Of a stretch of DNA of 32,811 nt, positions 25,867 through 32,811 are shown piece after piece. Every line of letters starts with the position of its first letter. The first letter of the stretch is position 1. Made by a program: the position numbers and the translations under genes. The stretch comes from an uncultured Bermanella sp. (GTDB lineage: Bacteria; Pseudomonadota; Gammaproteobacteria; Pseudomonadales; Oceanobacteraceae): contig CAJXRF010000062.1 of the NCBI GenBank assembly GCA_913058575.1, positions 1-32,811 on the forward strand, read 5' to 3'. The notes under the pieces are model-generated. The model ran no database searches, was not told the origin of the DNA, and saw only the letters and a list, made by a program, of their open reading frames with translations.

Positions 25867-26853
25867 ATGGGTATTTCGGTCATTCGTTTTCAAAGGTCTC
25901 AACATTCACAACCTCAGTGGGGGTTACTGGAAGACGAGCTGGTTCATGAACTGCCTTGGCAAGAGCAAGAGTTAAGCGAAGTCATAAATAGGTTAGCCCC
26001 TCCTTTTAGTTACTTACGCCAATTGACCACCAATACAGGGCTATCACTTAGTCAAGTAACCGTGTTAAGCCCCCTCACCTCCAATTCACAGTTACTTTGT
26101 CAGGGACTCAATTACGCTGATCATGCAGCGGAAGCTGGCGCAAAAAAGCGCACACCTAATAATTCAGAAAATTCATTATTTTTAAAATCCAGTGCCTCGC
26201 TAACAGGCGCCTATTCAGACGTAGTCAGACCAAGCGAGTGTCGGTTATTGGATTATGAAATTGAACTAGGACTGGTGATTAAGAAAAACATAGATAAGGC
26301 GGTTACCATAAACCAAAAGCAGCTTGCAGAATATGTAGCTGGTTTTATTATTTGTAACGATGTATCAGCCCGCGATGTTCAATTGGGTGCCCCTGCCATG
26401 CAATGGTTCCAAGGAAAAAGCTATCGAAGCTTTTGCCCAGCTGGACCCATTCTGTATATTTTAGATGAAAACGAAATAGAACAACTTCCTCAATTACAAC
26501 TAAGACTATGGGTAAACGGTAAACTACGTCAAAACGGCATCACATCACAACTCATTCATAAGCCTCACCACACCCTGCAACACATTTCTAGATTCAGCAA
26601 TATGAAAGCGGGTGATTGCTTATTAACAGGCACTCCTGGTGGCGTTGCTTTAGAAATGAATTTAAAAACCGGTATTTCGATATTGCTAAATATGAGTAAG
26701 GACGCCAAACGTAAGGAAAAATTTACCAAGGCACAAATTTTAAACACCCAATATTTACAAGATGGCGATGTCATTGAAGCTCAAATCAGCAGTCAAGATG
26801 GCAGTATTCACCTGGGAAAACAAAAGAATATTGTCGTGCCTGAACTGGCGTAA
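25867..26853 (+). CDS. Fumarylacetoacetate hydrolase (FAH) family protein
   Basis: Metal-dependent C-C hydrolase or isomerase/decarboxylase of the FAH fold, 328 residues. The metal ligands sit in LLDYEIELGLVI (ExE pattern, about 126-137) together with the Asp in NDVSARDVQ. GKSYRSFCPAGP supplies the conserved lysine and TGTPGGVA the C-terminal signature. Such enzymes act on ring-cleavage products (fumarylpyruvate, acylpyruvates, hydroxymuconate derivatives). GAAGGAG precedes the ATG. The GST gene follows after 33 bases, and a FAH plus GST pair is typical of gentisate or homogentisate-type lower pathways. No ring-cleavage dioxygenase is visible in this window. Confidence 0.88.
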   Translation: MGISVIRFQRSQHSQPQWGLLEDELVHELPWQEQELSEVINRLAPPFSYLRQLTTNTGLSLSQVTVLSPLTSNSQLLCQGLNYADHAAEAGAKKRTPNNSENSLFLKSSASLTGAYSDVVRPSECRLLDYEIELGLVIKKNIDKAVTINQKQLAEYVAGFIICNDVSARDVQLGAPAMQWFQGKSYRSFCPAGPILYILDENEIEQLPQLQLRLWVNGKLRQNGITSQLIHKPHHTLQHISRFSNMKAGDCLLTGTPGGVALEMNLKTGISILLNMSKDAKRKEKFTKAQILNTQYLQDGDVIEAQISSQDGSIHLGKQKNIVVPELA

Positions 26854-26886
26854 TTAAGATTTTCATTCACTATAGGAGTCATCATC

Positions 26887-27753
26887 ATGTTGGTCGAAAA
26901 CGAAAACATAGCCACCGAATGTGTAAAATATTGGCAAGGATTACATTTATTATACTTCCCGTTATCATCCTGCTCTCAAAAAGTTCGAATTCTTTTAAAA
27001 GAAAAAGAAATTGATTTTACTTCTCACATAATTGACCTTAAAAAAGGCGAGCAAACTACACCTTGGTTTTTAGGTATTAACGCCCGCGGCGTTGTGCCAG
27101 TATTGGTTGATAATGGCCAGGTGCATATCGAGAGCAATGACATTCTTTACCACCTTGATAAAAACCACCCATCAAGTAAACCTTCGCTAATGCCCAGCAC
27201 TGCCCCCGAAAAAGCGCTGGCTAACATCATTCTTAAAATGGAAGACAACATGCACGATCACATGCGGGTGATTACCATGAAATATTTAGCCCCAAACAAA
27301 ATGATGCGTAAATCAGACCAGCAATTAAAAAACTACAGTGAAAATGGCGTGATCAATGATTACCGTAATAAGCAAATCAATTGGTGGCGAGACTTTTCGA
27401 AAAAAGGCATCACCAATGAACAACTTAAGAGTGCCATATTAGCCTTTAATCAATCGCTCTCATGGTTAGACAACCATTTAAGGGGTCATGATTTTTTACT
27501 TGGAAAAAGTATTTCCATTGTTGATATATCTTGGTTCATTACCTTGCACCGCTTGAGTCTAGCGGGTTTTCCATTGCATCTTCATCCACATTTAAAATGC
27601 TATTATCAATCCTTACTAAAGCGCCCTCATTTTAGAAAAGAAGTTTCAGCAGGATCATGGCCGTTGCGAATTTCTGCTTGGATTTTTCGTCAAGGTAAAC
27701 GTTTAACAAGTCCTTCTTTAACCTATTCCCATAGGCTTTTAATAACCAATTAA
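26887..27753 (+). CDS. Glutathione S-transferase family protein
   Basis: GST of 288 residues, longer than the usual 200-230. A thioredoxin-fold N-domain (about 18-95) carries SSCSQKVRILL with the probable catalytic Ser/Cys pair. NARGVVPVL contains the cis-proline and IESNDILYHL the glutathione gamma-glutamyl contact (ES). A helical C-domain follows, with an insertion near 130-165. AGGAG precedes the ATG. Next to the FAH-family gene it may isomerise a maleyl- to a fumaryl-type intermediate or handle an epoxide or quinone; this is inference. Confidence 0.8.
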   Translation: MLVENENIATECVKYWQGLHLLYFPLSSCSQKVRILLKEKEIDFTSHIIDLKKGEQTTPWFLGINARGVVPVLVDNGQVHIESNDILYHLDKNHPSSKPSLMPSTAPEKALANIILKMEDNMHDHMRVITMKYLAPNKMMRKSDQQLKNYSENGVINDYRNKQINWWRDFSKKGITNEQLKSAILAFNQSLSWLDNHLRGHDFLLGKSISIVDISWFITLHRLSLAGFPLHLHPHLKCYYQSLLKRPHFRKEVSAGSWPLRISAWIFRQGKRLTSPSLTYSHRLLITN

Positions 27754-27815
27754 TATTAAACCCACCTGTTTTACGCTATGCCTATAAAAATCTCGAAACA
27801 ACCAAATATAATAAG

Positions 27816-27829
27816 TACAACACGTTGTA
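27816..27829. promoter_or_regulatory. Operator upstream of the DUF1302 gene
   Basis: TACAACACGTTGTA, 114 bases before the DUF1302 start and identical to the copy before the SCP2 gene. A 10-bp hairpin (27870-27879 with 27884-27893, TGGTTTTCAG/CTGAAAACCA) lies between it and the start. Confidence 0.72.
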
Positions 27830-27893
27830 ATTTACATCTTTTAAAGATACGCTTCACCTGGTAAAGCGCTGGTTTTCAGTACACTGAAAACCA

Positions 27894-27921
27894 CAAAAAA
27901 CAAAAAACAAAAAACAAAAAA
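27894..27921. repeat. Tandem heptamer repeat (CAAAAAA x4) in the DUF1302 leader
   Basis: Four perfect direct copies of CAAAAAA immediately follow the hairpin and end 22 bases before the ATG at 27944. Such slippage-prone tracts can vary in copy number and alter leader length. Confidence 0.75.
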
Positions 27922-27943
27922 ATAACAATAAATGAGGGGAAAT

Positions 27944-29932
27944 ATGAATTCATTAAAAACACACCCAAATCTTGGCAAAAAAAAATGCCTAGCGGTCATA
28001 CTTCCACTTGCCATGGCCGCTCAAGCTCAGGGATTTGAATTTTTCATGGGTGAGATTGAAGGCAATCTTGATAGCCAATTATCTATGGGGTCTAGCTGGC
28101 GACTTGAACCACAAGACACCAGGCTCACACAGGGAATTACAGGAACCAGCGTTTTATCAGAAAATCAAAATGATGGCGATTTGAATTATGAAAAAAATGA
28201 TATTTTTTCAAACGTAGTTAAAGGCAGTCACGAATTACAAGTAAAATACCAACACTACGGAGCCTTAGTACGAGGTAAATATTGGTACGATGAAGCATTG
28301 GAAAATAACGATGACTTAGATGATAGCGACTACCATGACTTAGCCAAATTTTCAGGAGCCGAAATACTGGATGCCTTTGTTTACGGTGAGTTTGATGTAT
28401 TAAATATGCCCGTGGACATTCGTTTGGGCAAACAAGTAGTAAGTTGGGGGGAATCAACATTTATTCGCGGCGGCATCAATCAAATCAATCCCGTTGATAT
28501 TTCATCTTTTCGCCGCCCCGGCGCTGAAATTAAAGAGGGTTTAATTCCGGTTAACATGGCCTTCGCAAGCGTTGGCATTTCAGACAACTTAAGCTATGAA
28601 ACATTTTATCAATTGGATTTTCAAGAAACCGTCACCGAAGGCTGTGGCACATTTTTTTCAACCAACGATTTTCAGCCCGACGGCTGTAATACCATATCCA
28701 GCCCAGTGGGTGATATTTCTCGTCATGTCGATGGTAATCGCAGGCCCGATAGCGATGGTCAATTTGGGGTGGCCATGCGTTATTTTTCAGAGACACTGGA
28801 TACTGAGTTTGCCTTTTATGCCATGAATATTCACAGTCGATCACCGTTAATAAGTGGCGAAAAATCCGTCTTTGATGAATATGCTTTCTTAACCTCGGGC
28901 TCTCCTGTTTTAAATGCCATGCGTAATGAACTCACTTCTGGAGACGCAGCTGATTCATCCAACTACGATCAATTAGTCGCTGCTAATGATGCCTATATTG
29001 CCGCCAACACCGCAGCCCTCATGAACCCAACAGATGCCACCGCTGCTGCCACTGCACAAGCCACGCAAGCGGCCACCGCCGAAGCACGACAAGCTTTAGC
29101 AGAAGTTAATGTGGGCTTGTTAAGCATATTATCTACCAACAGTGGTGCTGCTATTGGTGCTACACCTCAAACTTATTACATCGAATACCCTGAAGACCAA
29201 CAAATTGCCGGAATCAGTTTTGCTACCACAGTCGGTAGTATTGCACTCTCTGGTGAAGTGACTCATAAGTTAGATATGCCACTACAAATCAATTCTGAGA
29301 CCCTATTAGCTGCCTCTGTACAAGCAGATGGCACATATGCCTATGTTTACGATGCCATGGGAGGCGCAGCTAACCAAGTAGCGGCAAATGACGCTGCACG
29401 CGGCGCTGTTTATGACGCTTACGGCTCTCTGGGCATAGACATTTTGGACACCCAAGACGGAGCAGGTACCACTGGTTATCGAACGTTTGACGTGAGCCAA
29501 GCACAATTTACGGTCGTTAAGCTTATTGACCAAGTACTCGGCGCCAGCCAGATCTCCATTGTCGGTGAAATGGGTTACACCTACATACACAACTTTAAAG
29601 GGGACATTCCTTTTTCAGGTGATGAGTTTTTAAATGATGTGGTCACAGAATCTTCATGGGGTTATCGCACCCGCATCTTAGCTAAATACAACGATGCTTT
29701 TGCAGGGGTAAATCTGTCTCCTGAGTTGGCATGGAGCGAAGACGTAGACGGCGTTTCGCCCGCTCCTGGTGGTAGCTTTATCGAAGGCCAGCAGGTTTTC
29801 AGCGTTAGCCTAAATGCCGAGTACCAAAACACGTACACCTCTTCTATTGCCTACACCCAGTATTCAGGGGGCACCACCAACACGTTAAGCGATCGTGATT
29901 TCGCCTCTTTCATGCTTGGCATGCAATTCTAA
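27944..29932 (+). CDS. DUF1302 family outer-membrane barrel-like protein
   Basis: Exported protein of 662 residues. The ATG at 27944 has GAGGGG 5 bases upstream; the earlier ATG at 27932 overlaps that site. The signal peptide is basic (KKK) then hydrophobic (AVILPLAMAAQAQG). The mature start FEFFMGEIEGNLDSQLSMGSSWR, the RLGKQVVSWGES..IRGGINQINPVD region and the FRRPGAE stretch are typical of DUF1302. The chain ends in LGMQF, as expected for a barrel. An Ala/Thr-rich low-complexity stretch (about 340-385) lies in the middle. DUF1302 and DUF1329 genes commonly occur together in clusters for hydrophobic substrates; uptake is suspected but unproven. Confidence 0.86.
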   Translation: MNSLKTHPNLGKKKCLAVILPLAMAAQAQGFEFFMGEIEGNLDSQLSMGSSWRLEPQDTRLTQGITGTSVLSENQNDGDLNYEKNDIFSNVVKGSHELQVKYQHYGALVRGKYWYDEALENNDDLDDSDYHDLAKFSGAEILDAFVYGEFDVLNMPVDIRLGKQVVSWGESTFIRGGINQINPVDISSFRRPGAEIKEGLIPVNMAFASVGISDNLSYETFYQLDFQETVTEGCGTFFSTNDFQPDGCNTISSPVGDISRHVDGNRRPDSDGQFGVAMRYFSETLDTEFAFYAMNIHSRSPLISGEKSVFDEYAFLTSGSPVLNAMRNELTSGDAADSSNYDQLVAANDAYIAANTAALMNPTDATAAATAQATQAATAEARQALAEVNVGLLSILSTNSGAAIGATPQTYYIEYPEDQQIAGISFATTVGSIALSGEVTHKLDMPLQINSETLLAASVQADGTYAYVYDAMGGAANQVAANDAARGAVYDAYGSLGIDILDTQDGAGTTGYRTFDVSQAQFTVVKLIDQVLGASQISIVGEMGYTYIHNFKGDIPFSGDEFLNDVVTESSWGYRTRILAKYNDAFAGVNLSPELAWSEDVDGVSPAPGGSFIEGQQVFSVSLNAEYQNTYTSSIAYTQYSGGTTNTLSDRDFASFMLGMQF

Positions 29933-29994
29933 CTAAATCCTAAATAAATATAAAAAAAGTGATCGCCTGCAACAAAGGCGATCAAGGAGAAAAA

Positions 29995-31332
29995 ATGAAA
30001 AAAAATATACTCAGCCTCGTCACTTTAACGCTTTTGGCACAAGGGGTTCATGCAAAAGTTAGCACGCAGCAAGCGCAACAATTAGGCAAAAATTTAACGG
30101 CCATTGGCGCGCAAATAAGCGCCAATGATAGTGGCACCATCCCCGCTTATACCGGCGGTTTAGCCCATGACGTGAACACGGATCCTTATATTAATATTTA
30201 TGCCCATGAAGCGCCGCTTTTCACTATTACCAAAGCGAACCTTGAACAATATAAAAATAACTTAACCCCAGGTCAGATAGCCATGTTTGAACGCTATCCT
30301 GATACCTACAAAATGCCGATCCATGTCACACATCGCAGTGCCAGCGTACCGACAGCCATCAAAGAAAAAGCCAAGAAAAATGCCATTTCCGCAGATCTGT
30401 TGGCCAATGGAAATGGCTTAACTAACTTTGACGAAAGCATCCCCTTTGCCATCCCTCAAAATGGCCTAGAAATCATTTGGAATCACATTACTCGATTCAG
30501 GGGGGGAAGCTCTCAACTAAACCGCGCCACTATCCCAGTACAAAGAGATGGCAGTTTCACCCCCATTAAAGTCAGTGCCAATTACAGCCCACCTCAGTAT
30601 TTAAGTGATGGTTATCATGCACAAGATGATAAAAATATTTTATTTTATTATTCGTCACACATTAAATCCCCTGCCCGATTAACAGGCAATGTGCTGCTGG
30701 TACATGAAACCATTGATCAAATAAGTGAGCCCCGTAAAGCATGGCAATACAATGCAGGCCAACGCCGCGTGCGACGCGCGCCACAGATAGCTTATGACTC
30801 CCCTAATACCGAAGGCATGCGCACATCAGATCAAGTGGATATGTTTAATGGTGCGCCAGATCGATATAACTGGAAATTAGTCGGTAAAAAGGAAATATAC
30901 ATTCCTTACAACGCCTATAAAATAATTGATAAAGATTCTAAATATGAAGACATTATTGGCCCAGGCCACATTAACCAAAGTTACACCCGTTACGAATTAC
31001 ATCGCGTATGGCATGTAGAGGCCACGCTTAAAGAAGGGGCTCGACACATTTACGGAAAACGTGTTTTGTATTTAGATGAAGACAGCTGGCAAATTTCCGT
31101 GGCCGATCATTATGATCACCGCGGGCAGTTATGGCGTGTATCTGAAGGACACACCATGCAGTTTATTAATGCCAATACGCCATGGTATAGCGCCATTACC
31201 AACTACGACCTACAATCGGGGCGATATATGGCCGAACTCAATAGTGAAGAACGTCATGCTTTCAAATTCAATCAAACACTAAAGCGCAATGACTTTACCA
31301 CTGCTGCCATTCGCAGAAGCGGTAAACGTTAA
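29995..31332 (+). CDS. DUF1329 family exported protein
   Basis: Exported protein of 445 residues. The ATG at 29995 follows AAGGAG; the in-frame GTG at 29959 would precede the signal peptide with an implausible leader. The signal peptide is KKNILSLVTLTLLAQGVHA. The mature part shows DUF1329 marks: GNLTAIGA-like KNLTAIGAQ, an IPAYTGG motif, QYNAGQRRVRRAPQ, and WHVEATLKEGARHIYGKR near the end. The fold is thought to be LolA-like, and it probably partners the DUF1302 protein, whose gene ends 62 bases upstream. A terminator follows at 31376. Confidence 0.86.
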   Translation: MKKNILSLVTLTLLAQGVHAKVSTQQAQQLGKNLTAIGAQISANDSGTIPAYTGGLAHDVNTDPYINIYAHEAPLFTITKANLEQYKNNLTPGQIAMFERYPDTYKMPIHVTHRSASVPTAIKEKAKKNAISADLLANGNGLTNFDESIPFAIPQNGLEIIWNHITRFRGGSSQLNRATIPVQRDGSFTPIKVSANYSPPQYLSDGYHAQDDKNILFYYSSHIKSPARLTGNVLLVHETIDQISEPRKAWQYNAGQRRVRRAPQIAYDSPNTEGMRTSDQVDMFNGAPDRYNWKLVGKKEIYIPYNAYKIIDKDSKYEDIIGPGHINQSYTRYELHRVWHVEATLKEGARHIYGKRVLYLDEDSWQISVADHYDHRGQLWRVSEGHTMQFINANTPWYSAITNYDLQSGRYMAELNSEERHAFKFNQTLKRNDFTTAAIRRSGKR

Positions 31333-31375
31333 TAAGCAGCCTACAGATAAACGTACTTTTTACACTTAAAAAACT

Positions 31376-31407
31376 AAGCCCTAACCATTGATTTGCAGGG
31401 CTTTTTT
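31376..31407 (+). terminator. Terminator of the DUF1302-DUF1329 unit
   Basis: 7-bp stem AAGCCCT/AGGGCTT with a 14-base loop, followed by a T-run to 31407 (six T in total after the C). It is 43 bases past the DUF1329 stop. Confidence 0.75.
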
Positions 31408-31475
31408 AGGTCCCCCTTTCCGATTGAACTAATTCTTTCCAAAATTTTTATTTTAACTTTTCTTTAAAATTAAAA

Positions 31476-31489
31476 TGCAACGCGTTGTA
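31476..31489. promoter_or_regulatory. Operator upstream of the small membrane protein gene
   Basis: TGCAACGCGTTGTA, 94 bases before the ATG. A -10-like GATAATATT (about 31505-31513) lies just downstream. Confidence 0.72.
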
Positions 31490-31583
31490 ATTATATATTT
31501 ATCAGGATAATATTATTTCCAACCTTGATAAATACTAGGCTCATAAACCTACCACCATAAAATTCAATAATAATGGAGAACAC

Positions 31584-32054
31584 ATGGAAATTTTATTCGA
31601 GCAAAATATGCTTCCTCGCATTCTAATGACGATTACCGCCATTGGACTGGCCTTTGGCCCTGCCATTGCTGATTTTAATAAAACTCACGCCACCAATCCT
31701 TTATGGCCGCCTCACGCACGCTTCCATGTGGTTTGGCAAGTAATCACAAACAGTGCCCTCTCATTATTCATGCTGTACCTGTTATGGACACCGTTGATTG
31801 AGCAATACGATTTACAACTAAAACTGGTGGCCATTGTTCAATTTACAATCTTGGTTCCGGTTTACATCACGATTGCCTGCATGGGACTATTTGGTGGCGC
31901 ACTAAAAGACGTGAATGGTTTAAGACCATTTGTTTTTAATATTGGTGGACGTATTTGGGAAGTCGATACCAATGCCTTTAATTTCACCCTTACCATCGCG
32001 GTAGTGAGCATTGCAGTCATCACGATTCAATCATCAGTCGTTTTAGCGGTTTAG
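31584..32054 (+). CDS. Small four-helix membrane protein, unknown function
   Basis: 156 residues with four predicted membrane helices, near 10-28, 50-68, 82-104 and 132-153. An acidic/aromatic loop DFNKTHATNPLWPPHARFHVV follows the first helix and holds two conserved-looking histidines. I cannot name the family with confidence. GGAG precedes the ATG. An operator lies 94 bases upstream, and the second flavin monooxygenase gene starts 31 bases downstream, so the two are probably one operon. It could be an accessory membrane component of that pathway. Confidence 0.8.
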   Translation: MEILFEQNMLPRILMTITAIGLAFGPAIADFNKTHATNPLWPPHARFHVVWQVITNSALSLFMLYLLWTPLIEQYDLQLKLVAIVQFTILVPVYITIACMGLFGGALKDVNGLRPFVFNIGGRIWEVDTNAFNFTLTIAVVSIAVITIQSSVVLAV

Positions 32055-32085
32055 ATTTAAACCTTTATTAAAAACAGGAAGCAAT

Positions 32086-32811
32086 ATGACTAATTTAATA
32101 AAAACAAATGTGTTGATTGTGGGCAATGGCCCATCTGGCATGACCACCGCTTTAACCTTAGCTAAATTTGGCATCGCCTGTACGATCATTGAACGCCGCC
32201 CATCTTTATATATGGAGCCGAGAGCCCACGCTCTGAATTCAAGAACACTGGAAATTTTCTCAGCCCTTGGAATTCAAGTAGACGAATTCAAAATACTGGC
32301 CACCCCCACAAAAGAAAGTAATTGGGTGCGCTGGGTAGATAAACTCAATGGCAGCGAATATGGAAAACTGCCTTATGAAAGAATGACAGATGAAGGTGAC
32401 TTACCTAGCCCCTTCCCTTTATTTAATATTTCACAGCCAAATTGTGAACGGGTTTTACAAAAATACGTAGACCAAGAAAGTTTGATTACCACACTTCGTC
32501 CTTATAATTGGGTATCTTGCGAACAAATAGAAGAAGGCGTTATATCAATAGTCAAAAATGAACAAGGCATAGAGCAGAAATTTTTAAGCCGGTATTTAGT
32601 GGGTGCTGATGGGGCAAACAGCCCAGTGAGGCGTTCACAAGATATCGCGATGCAGGGCATGGGAATAGTACAAGAATTTAAAATGATTCATTTTAAAGCC
32701 GATTTAACCAGCATCGTCAAAGACAAACCCGCTATTCTTTATTGGTTAATGTCACAAGATTGTATGGGTACTTTAATTGCCTATGACATTCGTGATAACT
32801 GGGTATTCATG
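32086..32811 (+). CDS. Second FAD-dependent monooxygenase, N-terminal part (3' end outside window)
   Basis: The frame is open from ATG 32086 to the last base (242 codons), so the gene runs off the window. The product has the FAD fold motif GNGPSG (about residues 12-17), a basic stretch IERRPS.YMEPRAHALNSRTLEIF typical of MhpA/PheA-like hydroxylases, and the DG motif YLVGADGANSPVRR near 170-180. It is clearly related to, but distinct from, the monooxygenase at 19164-20900. AGGAAG precedes the ATG. It is probably co-transcribed with the small membrane protein gene under the operator at 31476. Confidence 0.9.
   Translation, partial: MTNLIKTNVLIVGNGPSGMTTALTLAKFGIACTIIERRPSLYMEPRAHALNSRTLEIFSALGIQVDEFKILATPTKESNWVRWVDKLNGSEYGKLPYERMTDEGDLPSPFPLFNISQPNCERVLQKYVDQESLITTLRPYNWVSCEQIEEGVISIVKNEQGIEQKFLSRYLVGADGANSPVRRSQDIAMQGMGIVQEFKMIHFKADLTSIVKDKPAILYWLMSQDCMGTLIAYDIRDNWVFM

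Noticed and set aside
18520-31489. Calling the operators KstR sites
   Set aside because: The pattern agrees, but the KstR work is in actinobacteria. The local TetR is broken and no sterol-ring genes are visible, so only the resemblance is reported.
1-32811. CRISPR arrays, tRNA or rRNA genes, intact insertion sequences
   Set aside because: No regularly spaced repeats, no cloverleaf or rRNA-like stretches and no transposase frames were seen.

Overview
The window looks like a moderately AT-rich chromosome segment from a marine-type, denitrifying, organics-degrading gammaproteobacterium. The evidence is a clade I nos operon, the homodimeric AceE type of pyruvate dehydrogenase, many outer-membrane porin-like proteins and DUF1302/DUF1329 partners. 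Genus cannot be fixed from sequence alone. No rRNA, tRNA, CRISPR array or intact insertion sequence was seen.

Layout. (1) 1-4365, + strand: the 3' end of nosZ followed by nosD, nosF, nosY and nosL, tightly packed, for maturation of the copper centres of nitrous-oxide reductase. (2) 4412-4738, - strand: a small orphan gene of unknown function with its own terminator, which reaches into the end of nosL. (3) 4929-9330, - strand: aceE-aceF (pyruvate dehydrogenase E1 and E2). (4) 9441-17909, - strand: an acidic amino acid module made of aspartase, an NtrC-type response regulator, a sensor kinase with a built-in periplasmic solute-binding domain, an Asp/Glu racemase, a porin and a glutamate/aspartate-type Na+ symporter. 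Good sigma-54 promoters precede aspA and the symporter. Both carry a matching proximal element about 75 bp upstream of the -24 box and a matching distal palindrome. The simplest reading is a self-contained system that senses, imports, racemises and deaminates aspartate: D-Asp to L-Asp to fumarate plus ammonia.

(5) 18520-32811: a catabolic region for an unidentified, probably hydrophobic substrate. It holds an SCP2-like lipid-binding protein, a TfdB/PheA-type flavin monooxygenase, a broken TetR regulator, a FATP/FadD6-like acyl-CoA synthetase, an SDR with an atypical active site, a fumarylacetoacetate-hydrolase-family enzyme, a GST, DUF1302 and DUF1329 envelope proteins, a small membrane protein, and the start of a second flavin monooxygenase. 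Seven copies of a palindrome fitting TRCAACnnGTTGYA (one decayed) lie upstream of these genes and define a candidate regulon. The pattern resembles the published actinobacterial KstR operator TnnAACnnGTTnnA, but the cognate regulator here is unknown. The only TetR gene in the window has an in-frame stop and no normal start codon.

Between that TetR and the acyl-CoA synthetase (about 21.93-22.79 kb) lies a decayed second copy of the 18.1-19.4 kb segment (operator, SCP2 gene, 3' end of the monooxygenase), together with a short remnant of an SDR C-terminus.
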